7,808 bases of DNA from NCBI GenBank assembly GCA_029865675.1, contig JARXAU010000062.1:1-7808 (forward strand), given 5' to 3'. Positions 1 through 6,170 of this stretch are shown here, one piece after another; within the stretch, counting starts at the first letter, position 1; each line of letters opens with the position of its first letter. The position numbers and the translations under genes were made by a program. The notes under the pieces were generated by a model. The model worked only from the letters and a program-made list of their open reading frames with translations. It did no database searches and was not told the origin of the DNA. Source of the DNA: Rhodoferax sp. (lineage in GTDB: Bacteria > Pseudomonadota > Gammaproteobacteria > Burkholderiales > Burkholderiaceae_C).

Positions 1-1
1 G

Positions 2-37
2 ACCAAAAGCGCGATGAATTTCTACGGCAGCCAATAG
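2..37 (+). CDS. 3' end of an upstream gene, possibly the pilus inner-membrane protein (PilR-like)
   Basis: The second reading frame is open from the left edge and ends at a TAG at 35-37, giving a tail that reads TKSAMNFYGSQ. Only eleven codons are visible, so no family can be assigned from sequence. In R64-type type IVb pilus operons the gene before pilS is pilR, a GspF-like inner-membrane protein, so the position would fit pilR. That is inference from gene order alone. The gap to the next start codon is 47 bp and shows no terminator hairpin, which would allow one transcript. Confidence 0.3.
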   Translation, partial: TKSAMNFYGSQ

Positions 38-84
38 AGCCGCACCCTTTTCTTACTACCACTGCAACTCACTGAAAGCAATCC

Positions 85-720
85 ATGAAGACTCATGCAC
101 ATCGCCGGTCCACCTGCTCCGTCATCCAAACCCGCCAGTCGGGACAACACGGCAACCTCCATGCCCAAAAGGGCTTTACCATTCTTGAGCTGACTTTCGT
201 GCTTGTCGTCATCGCCTTACTCGGTGTGTTGGCGTATCCGCGTGTGACGGCCCTGTTGATCGAAGGCCGGATGGACCCGACGACTCGCGACCTCAGTGGT
301 GCAGTCATTCGCATCCGTGCGAATGCGGAAGGCACCGGCAACACGCCTTACGTCAATGCAAGTACCAGCACCTTGGCGAACGCCTTGCGGGATCGCACGA
401 CGGCCCTGACCGTCGCTGGGGTCGGTAACGCTGCCACCGTACAGCACCGGCTTGGCACCACCGGCAGCCAGGTACTCGTGGCTCCAGCAACCATTACGAC
501 GGCAGGCGACAGTTTCGCAGTGACCTTTAACACCACCAACGCTGCGGTATGCCCAGGCCTGGCCACTGCCATGCAAGCCCAAGCAGAAATCATTTCAATC
601 AACGGCACCGTGGTCGCGCGCACGGCCAATGCCGGAGGTGCAGTGGCTTTTAACGGCCAGATCGCACAGGACCTGTGCACTGCAGACAACACCAATACTT
701 TCGTTTTTACGATGCGGTAG
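85..720 (+). CDS. pilS: Type IVb major pilin, PilS-like prepilin
   Basis: This is probably the structural subunit of a type IVb pilus, exported and assembled at the inner membrane. The 211-aa precursor has a 30-residue, basic, hydrophilic leader ending in QKG. The prepilin-peptidase site G30|F31 follows, then the motif FTILEL with the assembly glutamate at E35 (mature position 5), and a hydrophobic helix over about residues 31-51. The long leader is typical of type IVb rather than type IVa pilins. The rest is rich in Ala, Thr, Asn and Gly, as in pilin globular heads. Two cysteines, C156 and C198, could form the usual C-terminal disulfide loop. The mature length of 181 residues suits PilS-family (R64 thin pilus) pilins. 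The ATG at 85 has only a weak GAAAG upstream, but it gives the expected leader and no later in-frame start keeps one. The next gene, 56 bp on, encodes the matching PilV-like minor pilin. The family is secure as a prepilin; the PilS name is likely. Confidence 0.85.
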   Translation: MKTHAHRRSTCSVIQTRQSGQHGNLHAQKGFTILELTFVLVVIALLGVLAYPRVTALLIEGRMDPTTRDLSGAVIRIRANAEGTGNTPYVNASTSTLANALRDRTTALTVAGVGNAATVQHRLGTTGSQVLVAPATITTAGDSFAVTFNTTNAAVCPGLATAMQAQAEIISINGTVVARTANAGGAVAFNGQIAQDLCTADNTNTFVFTMR

Positions 721-776
721 AAGCGCTTTCGAGTACGGCCAGCACGTCCAACCTTCAGCCAACAATGCTCTAGTCC

Positions 777-2321
777 ATGTCCAATCGTTGCGCACACCGT
801 ACATCTGGTTTAGTCCGTTTGCAGCGCGGAGCGGTGTCGATCCTTGAGCTGATTTTTGTGCTGACCGTATCCAGCTTTTTGGCGGTCTATGCGCTCAACT
901 ACACCGTGCAGGCTGCAGAGGACGGACTTGCTGCGTCCACGGGCGCGTACCTTCGGGCGGCTACTGCGGCCGCCCAGCGTTATAGCTTGGCGAATTTCGA
1001 CACGCTGCAAGACGTCTCGCCAACGGTCCCCGGTTTTGCCAATCCTTTTTCTCCGACCCTTACCGAGTTGAAGGCAGCTGGTTTTGCCGCACAAACCTTT
1101 GCAGAATTTACACCCAGCCAGCAGGTGGTGCGCTTCGATTACATCAAGACGGGCACGTGCCCGGGCGTCAATTGCACCATCACTGCAATGACCTGTACGG
1201 CCACACCCTTCGCTGTGCGTGGCAAGCCGCGAGAAGACCTGGCCACCACCGTCATGATCAATATGAATGGCCAGGGCGGCCGGTCGCAAATCGGGGCTGG
1301 CAATGTGGTGCGTGGTTCTGGTGCTTTCATTGCGACTGCTAATCCACTCGGGAATGTGGAGGGTATCGTCTGCGGCCAAGACGTTCTGGACGCTTCGCTT
1401 TACGACCGCTTCGTCAAAATCAACGATACCCGAGACATCAACCTCAAAGGGAATCTGACGGTTGAGCAGAGCTTGGGCGCAGGAAAAGGCACGGATGCTA
1501 CTGGGGCAAGCTGCACGCTTGGGGGGATTTTGAGTTCGGGGGAAATCTTGAGCCGGTCGGCAACCTGTGTGCGTCTTGCCTGGATGGGCCAGGATGCGAG
1601 TGGTAACGGCCAGCTCGGTCTCGCTGACAGCACCGGTGCGACCCGCATGCTGCTGGGTGGCGACGGCAGCCTTACATCAAGCAACGCTGCAGGACTGGCG
1701 AAGGCAGGTATCAAAACCGTCGCTGGCGAATCCCAAGTCTTTGCGGACAACGTTCTCAACAATGCTGGCAACGCAAGTATTTTGTCCGACGGAACGGTCA
1801 ATGCACAAAAGCTCGTGTCCAACGCACTAACGCTCAACAACACAGTGAGCTTGGGCGGGGTTTGTGCGCCGGACGGCAGCGCCGCATGGGCCAGTTCTGC
1901 AGGACGCTGGACCTTTGCGCGGTGTTCTGGTGGTGCATGGACCTCTGTCGGCGGCGCCGTCGGGGCCGTAGCTGGAGCGGCGTGCAGCCCTTACGGCGCC
2001 AAAGCGCTTGACGCCAACGGCGCCGAGCTGATGTGTACTGGCGGCCAATGGCAGCTCACCACAAGTCGCCTGGGCCGGTATGTTTTGTATGCCAGCTACA
2101 ACACAGTTCATTTAGACATGGTGGCTAAGCCGAGCTGTACCAGCGGTGCCACGGGTTCGACTGCTTACATGGCTGTTGGCTCAGAGACGATCAGTAAGTT
2201 CCAACGGGCAAACCGGTATCTCGACGACAACGGCACTTTTTGGACTGTTCGTCTTTTCGATGAAACAGGTGCAGCTTTGGAGGATGCGAATGTAATTGTG
2301 TTGACATACTGCATTTATTGA
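777..2321 (+). CDS. pilV: PilV-like minor pilin / pilus tip adhesin
   Basis: The 514-aa protein is probably the large minor pilin at the tip of the type IVb pilus; in R64, PilV selects recipient cells by binding lipopolysaccharide. Residues 1-19 form a short basic leader. The core AVSILELIFVLT is followed by a hydrophobic helix to about residue 45. If cleavage falls after A19 (V20 as residue 1), E24 is the usual Glu+5; the residue before the cut would then be Ala rather than Gly. Residues 50-200 match the N-terminal globular part of PilV in style and contain several cysteines (C128, C133, C140, C199). A long Gly/Ala/Asn-rich stalk follows to about residue 355. Two Cys/Trp repeats come next, C363-W388 and C403-W425 (pattern C..G..A...G...C.GG.W), of a kind common near PilV C-termini. 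A unique tail ends in YCIY. No rci recombinase or inverted alternative C-termini are seen nearby, so the tip appears fixed. The Shine-Dalgarno is weak. Confidence 0.8.
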   Translation: MSNRCAHRTSGLVRLQRGAVSILELIFVLTVSSFLAVYALNYTVQAAEDGLAASTGAYLRAATAAAQRYSLANFDTLQDVSPTVPGFANPFSPTLTELKAAGFAAQTFAEFTPSQQVVRFDYIKTGTCPGVNCTITAMTCTATPFAVRGKPREDLATTVMINMNGQGGRSQIGAGNVVRGSGAFIATANPLGNVEGIVCGQDVLDASLYDRFVKINDTRDINLKGNLTVEQSLGAGKGTDATGASCTLGGILSSGEILSRSATCVRLAWMGQDASGNGQLGLADSTGATRMLLGGDGSLTSSNAAGLAKAGIKTVAGESQVFADNVLNNAGNASILSDGTVNAQKLVSNALTLNNTVSLGGVCAPDGSAAWASSAGRWTFARCSGGAWTSVGGAVGAVAGAACSPYGAKALDANGAELMCTGGQWQLTTSRLGRYVLYASYNTVHLDMVAKPSCTSGATGSTAYMAVGSETISKFQRANRYLDDNGTFWTVRLFDETGAALEDANVIVLTYCIY

Positions 2322-2329
2322 TAAAGATA
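2301..2329 (+). promoter_or_regulatory. Possible promoter for the CAP lipoprotein gene
   Basis: A perfect TTGACA -35 box lies at 2301-2306, inside the last codons of pilV. A-rich sequence (AAGATA, 2324-2329) sits 17 bp later, and TAAAAT is found at 2332-2337. Neither is a good -10 at ideal spacing. The stretch 2322-2474 holds no gene and no clear terminator. The CAP gene may therefore be read from here or by read-through from pilV. Confidence 0.25.
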
Positions 2330-2474
2330 CCTAAAATAATTACCACATCCAATTAGACCTACAGTATGCAAATTGTTTCCAAGGACCCCCTTGTGCAATC
2401 GAACACCTGCGGTAGTTTGGATGGTGAACCTTTGGCGTGGTGGGCACGACCGAAGTCAACCACAGGGAGTAGAG

Positions 2475-3737
2475 ATGCAAAAATGGAACAGACACAGTAG
2501 CCTTGCGGCAAGTGCAATGGTTGCTTTACTTGTCACCGGATGCGGTGGTGGTGGAGGTGGCGGTAGTCCTACCGGGCAAACCTACTCGGCCACGTGCGCC
2601 GACGGTAGTAGCAAGACCAGCACGGTCAGTACAGCCGATGCAGCTTCGCAGTGCTCGACTTCTGTGTATTCGGCGATTTGCGCCGACCAAAACACAGTTA
2701 CCAGCAACACCAGCCAAGCGGCGGCCAATGCCAAGTGCACTCCTGGCATCGTGGCCAAAGTTGTTGCATCCACTTACACCGGCGAAAAACTCGCGGCCTT
2801 CAACCAGCTCAATGCGGACAGGGCGCAGTGCGGCTTTGGGAAGTTGCAGCAGAACGCAAAACTCGATGTTGCGGCGCAGGGGCATGCGGATTGGTTGGCG
2901 GCGAACCCACGAACTCAGACTACCCACGTTCAAGATCCTTCTACCGGCAAGGGTCTCGTTACGGGGGTGCAACAGCGGGAGAGATATATCAACGCCAGTT
3001 ACGCGCTCAGCAATTTTTCGAACGTATTGAGCGCCGAAGAGGTTATTGGTACGCCAGCATGGGGAACTGGCTTGACCTGCCAATACTGTGCGAACAACGC
3101 GAGCTACGGCAATACCGAGCTCAGTGCGGGCAACGGAGTTCGGCAACTCTACGCTACCGTTTACCACCTTGCCGGTGTCGTTGCGGGCGAGCGTGATGTT
3201 GGTTTTGGTGTGGCTATCGGGGACCGCTCAATATCGTCGGACTCCGCCGTGTTTATCAAAAACGTAGTCATCGAAAGCGGGACGGTAGCAGGTTGGGTTC
3301 GGCAGTCCATTCCAAACGACACCCTCCTGACATTTCCCTGCCAGGGAATCACCAACACGACGCCGGTATTTAGAGGAGAGGGCCCTGAGCCGTTCCCGGC
3401 GCGCGGCAGCAAGGAATACGGCCAACCTGTGTATGTCATGGGCGCGGACGGAACGACCGTGACGATCAATGCGGCTAGCAGCACCATCACACCAGTGGGG
3501 GGTACCGCTGTGGTTACGACAGTCTTCAACCGTGCCGTTGATCCATTGCGAGACAGTGACAGTCGTAAGGTTAAAAACAACCAAGTGTTCTTAGTTCCAA
3601 CCCAGCGGTTGATGGACAACACCACCTACACCGTGGTGCTCAACGGCACCAATACCGGAATGGTGACAAGCGCCAACCCCAGTGGTGCGTATTCCCGAGC
3701 CTTTACGTTCAGCACGCTAACCCCAACAACGTTTTAA
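2475..3737 (+). CDS. CAP (SCP/PR-1-like) domain lipoprotein
   Basis: This is a 420-aa predicted lipoprotein. The ATG at 2475 is chosen over one 34 codons upstream because GGGAG (2464-2468) lies six bases before it and it opens directly onto a signal peptide. The signal (residues 1-22) ends in lipobox VTGC with C23 as the lipidated residue, followed by a seven-glycine linker. Two tandem 24-residue repeats follow, Y37-C60 and Y65-C88, each of the form YSA.CAD...C. Residues ~104-250 read as a CAP domain (LAAFNQLNADRAQCGFGKL start; HADW; TTH at 149-151; SAEE at 186-189; VYHLAG at 229-234; DVGFGVA). H151, E188/E189 and H231 are candidates for the CAP cavity residues. Residues ~315-415 resemble a bacterial Ig-like (Big_5-type) fold, with TTYTVVLNGT and a closing AFTFST. 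CAP proteins bind sterols or act as proteases in some lineages; the role of bacterial ones is mostly unknown. Position after pilV suggests surface function; a pilus link is inference. Confidence 0.75.
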   Translation: MQKWNRHSSLAASAMVALLVTGCGGGGGGGSPTGQTYSATCADGSSKTSTVSTADAASQCSTSVYSAICADQNTVTSNTSQAAANAKCTPGIVAKVVASTYTGEKLAAFNQLNADRAQCGFGKLQQNAKLDVAAQGHADWLAANPRTQTTHVQDPSTGKGLVTGVQQRERYINASYALSNFSNVLSAEEVIGTPAWGTGLTCQYCANNASYGNTELSAGNGVRQLYATVYHLAGVVAGERDVGFGVAIGDRSISSDSAVFIKNVVIESGTVAGWVRQSIPNDTLLTFPCQGITNTTPVFRGEGPEPFPARGSKEYGQPVYVMGADGTTVTINAASSTITPVGGTAVVTTVFNRAVDPLRDSDSRKVKNNQVFLVPTQRLMDNTTYTVVLNGTNTGMVTSANPSGAYSRAFTFSTLTPTTF

Positions 3738-3765
3738 CTAGTCTTTTTTACTTAGGAGTTTCAGC

Positions 3766-4392
3766 ATGAAAAACATGCGCTTTTTCCCACTGCAATGCAT
3801 CAGAGCTCTTGCGTTGATTATGCTCACAACCCCGATTTGGGCACAAAACCTGCACAGCGGTGAGCGCTCGGATGATTTCACGGGGATTCGACGCAATATG
3901 TCACCCCTAGAGATGGGGAATTGCGATCCTCTTACCCAAATTCCCGTGGGGAGTAAATGTGTTGAGATGCCTAGAAACACTTCATCACAGACTTTGCCAT
4001 GGACTACATTGGTTCCAGCAGAAACACGCTGCGGTATCGTGAATGATGGTGCATGGATTTCGTACACCGGTAGTAGCATACGACAGGTCCTTGACTGGCG
4101 AAATTTCTGCGTCTTGATGAACTTCGATGGCGCAGGCAGTGTGGCCGGATATAACTTCAACGACTATTACTACGACGGAACGATATTACGTTATCCCGCA
4201 CCTGGATCGTTCGCGGCCAATGATGTAGGCCCGTACGCAACCAACCCAAATGGGATGATCATCACCTCAATCAATGCGTACGGCTTTGGAGTGTTGAGGT
4301 TAACGCCAACATTTTCCGGGTCTTCAGTTAGCGGATGGGTTGTTGGCATATATAGCCCACCTTACGACCCTTGTAACCCCCAAAATTGCTAA
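3766..4392 (+). CDS. Secreted cysteine-rich protein of unknown family
   Basis: I do not recognise this 208-aa protein. It starts at an ATG with an excellent AGGAG (3754-3758) seven bases upstream and lies 28 bp after the CAP gene, so the two are probably cotranscribed. A Sec signal peptide is clear: basic start, hydrophobic ALALIML core, and a likely cut at PIWA|QN (A26). No lipobox is seen, so the product should be periplasmic or secreted. The mature part holds six cysteines, including a terminal pair in DPCNPQNC, which suggests disulfide bonding. It is rich in Tyr, Gly and Ser with alternating hydrophobic runs (GVLRLTPTF, SGWVVGIY) like a beta-sandwich. It follows pilS-pilV-CAP in the same direction and may be a secreted accessory of that surface cluster, which is inference. 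The reading frame ends only about 10 bp before an antitoxin gene fragment, so a rearrangement junction lies right behind it. Confidence 0.7.
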   Translation: MKNMRFFPLQCIRALALIMLTTPIWAQNLHSGERSDDFTGIRRNMSPLEMGNCDPLTQIPVGSKCVEMPRNTSSQTLPWTTLVPAETRCGIVNDGAWISYTGSSIRQVLDWRNFCVLMNFDGAGSVAGYNFNDYYYDGTILRYPAPGSFAANDVGPYATNPNGMIITSINAYGFGVLRLTPTFSGSSVSGWVVGIYSPPYDPCNPQNC

Positions 4393-4399
4393 TGAAGCG

Positions 4400-4590
4400 G
4401 CGTCGCTTGGTGATTTCCTATGCATCGGTAGGGGCAAAGTCGCGGAGTATCTGGACTTGGACAGGGCCACCGTGGCGCGTCATGTGGCCAAGGACCAGAA
4501 CCTCCCGATGCATTCGTGGATGCTCCAAGAAGCCTGCTCGGGGTGGCAAGCTCGGCACGTGCGATAGCGACAACACTACACGGCGATTTA
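4400..4590 (+). pseudogene. Remnant of a Xre/MbcA-type antitoxin gene
   Basis: Translation of 4404-4515 gives SLGDFLCIGRGKVAEYLDLD followed by RATVARHVAKDQNLPMHS. This is the same helix-turn-helix segment as in the intact antitoxin at 5114-5632, with only five amino-acid changes over about 37 residues. No antitoxin N-terminus precedes it: the coding sequence of the secreted protein ends at 4392. After 4515 the match stops. The frame starting at 4516 then reads PRSLLGVASSARAIATTLHG, which loosely fits the end of a DUF2384 domain (pattern P..LL....ARA...L..). If so, about 60 internal codons were lost and a frameshift joins the two parts. The first part is certain from the repeat; the second is weaker. 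No RES-toxin remnant follows. The product cannot be a working antitoxin. Confidence 0.7.
4406..4515 (+). repeat. Direct repeat, copy 1 (within the antitoxin remnant)
   Basis: This 110-bp segment aligns without gaps to 5321-5430 at an offset of 915 bp. Counted by eye, 98 of 110 bases match (89%). Seven of the twelve differences are silent codon changes and five alter the amino acid. This fits divergence between two once-functional genes and not a very recent copy. Confidence 0.9.
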
Positions 4591-4596
4591 GGGGAA

Positions 4597-4628
4597 CCGG
4601 CGCGCGCTGACGCGCCGGATTATTTTCA
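4597..4628 (+). terminator. GC-rich hairpin terminator
   Basis: CCGGCGCG at 4597-4604 pairs perfectly with CGCGCCGG at 4611-4618 around a six-base loop. The AT-rich run ATTATTTTCAATTCTT follows. The T run is imperfect, but the stem is strong. It would end transcripts coming through the pilus and secreted-protein genes, or of the old antitoxin gene, before the small lipoprotein gene. Confidence 0.65.
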
Positions 4629-4647
4629 ATTCTTAAGTTTATTAAAT

Positions 4648-5001
4648 ATGCATCATCGCCGAACAACAGGAAGTCGCGCCATCTTGCTGAGTCTGGGCTC
4701 GGTGCTGGCGGCTTGCTCAGGCCCCCAGGCAATGCCAACCGAGGCGGACCTCGTTACGCTGTACACCAACAATCCGGTCCTCTTCGGATTTATGAACAGT
4801 AGAAAATTTTCTGATATCAAGGTCTCGAACCTTAAGTGCAACGGCGTTGGTGAAAACAAGGTTGCTTGTTCCTACGACTTAAGTTTTATCCGAACGGAAA
4901 AAAACTCTTGGACCGGGGAATTCACAGAAACACCGTTCGACAAAAAAGGCGTTACTGGAAAGTTGGTAAAAGCAGGCTCACTTTGGGTGCCCTCGTTTTG
5001 A
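4648..5001 (+). CDS. Small lipoprotein of unknown function
   Basis: A 117-aa reading frame begins at ATG 4648 with a basic start (MHHRRTTGSR), a hydrophobic core (AILLSLGSVL) and a lipobox LAAC, giving a predicted lipidated C23 and a mature chain of about 95 residues. An in-frame GTG at 4516 would add 44 residues, but that stretch lies in the antitoxin remnant and crosses the terminator hairpin and would bury the signal peptide, so I reject it. The upstream 30 bp are AT-rich and could carry a promoter; no clear Shine-Dalgarno is seen. The mature part contains two cysteines (LKCNGV, VACSYD) about 14 residues apart, a probable disulfide, and ends in SLWVPSF. I recognise no family. It lies alone between the antitoxin remnant and the toxin-antitoxin pair, so context says little. 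Confidence 0.6.
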   Translation: MHHRRTTGSRAILLSLGSVLAACSGPQAMPTEADLVTLYTNNPVLFGFMNSRKFSDIKVSNLKCNGVGENKVACSYDLSFIRTEKNSWTGEFTETPFDKKGVTGKLVKAGSLWVPSF

Positions 5002-5073
5002 TCGTCGCCAACTTCCCTTTTTAGCCCAGGCGAAGTTAGCCGCTCAAGAATCCGTTGGGCGATGGAGGATGCC

Positions 5074-5117
5074 TCATGTTGCAAATACAGCAAAGCTATG
5101 ATGTAATTGCAACATGA
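5074..5117. promoter_or_regulatory. Palindromic operator over the antitoxin start
   Basis: CATGTTGCAA at 5075-5084 is a perfect inverted repeat of TTGCAACATG at 5107-5116. Pairing continues inward (TACA/TGTA and further) and one base outward, so about 19 of 22 positions of the 44-bp half-site pair match. The centre is between 5095 and 5096. Xre/DUF2384 antitoxins commonly repress their own operon by binding such palindromes. The element covers the presumed -10 box and the ATG itself, so binding would block transcription directly. Confidence 0.75.
5097..5102 (+). promoter_or_regulatory. Candidate -10 box of the toxin-antitoxin promoter
   Basis: TATGAT matches the TATAAT consensus at five of six positions. 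It lies 11 bp before the antitoxin ATG, so a transcript would start about 5108-5114 with almost no leader. No good -35 hexamer is seen near 5074-5080. The box is inside the operator palindrome. Confidence 0.45.
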
Positions 5118-5632
5118 ACGCACAAGCCCTTCCTTCAACACCCTCTCGCGCAAGCCATGCAGCTTCACTGGCTCATTTGATGGCCTCCATAGAGGGCCCC
5201 GCAGGTGGATCGACCGCCAAGACGCATCGCCTGGCGTTCGACAAAAAGACCCAGATGCTCAATAACCAATCTGCGTTGCACCTCATCAAGCGTGGTATTT
5301 CCAGCAAGGCGCTTGCACCGCTTGGTGATTTCCTAGGCATCGGCAGGGGCCAAGTTGCTGAGTATCTGGACATGGACAGGACCACCGTTGCACGTCACGT
5401 GGCCAAGGACCAGGACCTACCGATGCATTCCGCTGAGAACGTCTTGCGCCTGATCGAAATTGCCAAAATGGCCAACGATGTTTTTGCCACGGATAACGAA
5501 GCCTTCGATTGGCTGCGTAAGCCCCACCCAATGCTCGATGGTGACAACCCATTCCAAGCCGCGAAAACTTCGTTTGGCGCTCAGCGTGTCAAAGATATTC
5601 TTGTCGCAACAAAGTACGGAGGCGTTGTCTGA
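5114..5632 (+). CDS. Xre/MbcA/ParS-type antitoxin of a RES toxin
   Basis: This 172-aa protein should neutralise the RES toxin encoded immediately downstream and repress the shared promoter. Residues 1-45 are a variable, Ala/Ser-rich lead. Residues ~50-105 form the Xre-like helix-turn-helix of this family (SALHLIKRGISSKALAPLGD, then FLGIGRGQVAEYLDMDRTTV and ARHVAKD). Residues ~108-172 are the DUF2384 toxin-binding region (AENVLRLIEIAKMANDVF, AFDWLRKPHPMLDGDNPFQA, ending AQRVKDILVATKYGGVV). The ATG at 5114 sits in the right arm of the operator with no Shine-Dalgarno. The next in-frame ATG, 22 codons later at 5180, has none either, so the start is unsure; leaderless translation from 5114 is possible. 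The stop overlaps the toxin start by four bases. The central 110 bp is duplicated in the remnant upstream. The antitoxin call is firm because of the motif set and the paired toxin. Confidence 0.88.
   Translation: MNAQALPSTPSRASHAASLAHLMASIEGPAGGSTAKTHRLAFDKKTQMLNNQSALHLIKRGISSKALAPLGDFLGIGRGQVAEYLDMDRTTVARHVAKDQDLPMHSAENVLRLIEIAKMANDVFATDNEAFDWLRKPHPMLDGDNPFQAAKTSFGAQRVKDILVATKYGGVV
5321..5430 (+). repeat. Direct repeat, copy 2 (within the intact antitoxin)
   Basis: Partner of 4406-4515, covering the helix-turn-helix part of the intact antitoxin gene (residues about 70-106). The shared block stops at GATGCATTC in both copies. Confidence 0.9.
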
Positions 5633-6108
5633 CCCGTGTCTGGCGAATTGGGTTTGTGCCAGAACCTTTACCTACGACTGCAGAAATTTTGCAATCGCTG
5701 GGATATGGATCAACTTTGGGAAATGGTCGCTGGCACACCAAAGGACTCACTCAGGTGGTGTACGCAGGCGCGAGTCGCGCGTTATGTCAACTCGAAAAGA
5801 GAGTGCATTCCAATGGTGCAAATCTGAAAAACCAAACATTGGTTCGCCTCGAAATCGCTGCTGGTGTGAAGCTGATGCACGCTGATAACCTTGGCTTGCC
5901 AGTTAATTGGAGGGACGATGAAGCTGCGACGCAGTCGCTCGGGATGCAATGGCTTGCGTCCAACAAAAGCCTGGGACTTTGGGTTCCTTCCTTTGTAGAG
6001 CCGTCCGAGCTCAATTTGCTGATTAACCCGTCGCATTTGGACTACGCCAAAGTGAGCTTGGTTGTGGAACGCAATCCTTTCGTTTTCGATCCGCGTTTGT
6101 TTCCCTGA
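5629..6108 (+). CDS. RES-domain toxin (NAD+-degrading)
   Basis: RES-domain toxins paired with Xre/DUF2384 antitoxins destroy NAD+ in the cytoplasm (NAD+ phosphorylase or glycohydrolase activity) and halt growth. The family signature is present: N-terminal TRVWRI, GNGRWHTKG (R34), VVYAGAS (Y45), ALCQLEKRVH (E56) and LWVPSFVEP (S121), then LLINPSHLDYAKVSLV and FVFDPRLF at the end. R34, Y45, E56 and S121 match the residues usually considered catalytic. The start is odd. No ATG, GTG or TTG in frame precedes GTG 5656, yet the conserved TRVWRI lies upstream of that GTG. The only plausible start that keeps it is CTG 5629, which overlaps the antitoxin stop as CTGA, the position where such genes usually have ATGA or GTGA. 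That gives 159 residues; from GTG 5656 it would be 150. Translational coupling to the antitoxin is expected. The gene is otherwise intact. Confidence 0.85.
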   Translation: MTRVWRIGFVPEPLPTTAEILQSLGYGSTLGNGRWHTKGLTQVVYAGASRALCQLEKRVHSNGANLKNQTLVRLEIAAGVKLMHADNLGLPVNWRDDEAATQSLGMQWLASNKSLGLWVPSFVEPSELNLLINPSHLDYAKVSLVVERNPFVFDPRLFP

Positions 6109-6170
6109 GAGGCCCGCAAGATTCGCGTTGCCGCTCAATGTGCTGGCCCCTTGACTACGCACCCAGCAGG

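Noticed and set aside
348..1379. Long minus-strand frames opposite pilS and pilV (348-797 and 810-1379)
   Set aside because: Low-complexity or His/Arg/Ser-rich translations with no motif; mirror frames of clear pilin genes.
1840..2330. Shufflon (sfx-like) recombination sites near the pilV C-terminus
   Set aside because: No sequence resembling the R64 19-bp sfx core was seen, and no inverted partial pilV ends follow.
2373..2474. Upstream ATG of the CAP gene, 34 codons longer
   Set aside because: No Shine-Dalgarno at that ATG, and it would displace the signal peptide; ATG 2475 has GGGAG at good spacing.
2503..3625. Frames on both strands overlapping the CAP gene
   Set aside because: The CAP frame has a signal peptide, domain motifs and Shine-Dalgarno; the others are Arg/Pro-rich shadows.
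4516..4647. GTG-initiated extension of the small lipoprotein gene by 44 codons
   Set aside because: It crosses the GC-rich terminator hairpin and antitoxin remnant and would bury the clear lipoprotein signal peptide that starts at ATG 4648.
4979..4998. LWVPSF shared by the end of the small lipoprotein and the RES toxin
   Set aside because: Only about 19 bp is similar and the offset differs from that of the antitoxin repeat by 81 bp; the rest of the lipoprotein shows no RES motif, so this is taken as chance.
5007..5040. Hairpin GCCAACTTC / GAAGTTAGC after the small lipoprotein gene
   Set aside because: The stem has a mismatch, the loop is long and no T run follows, so it is not a convincing terminator.
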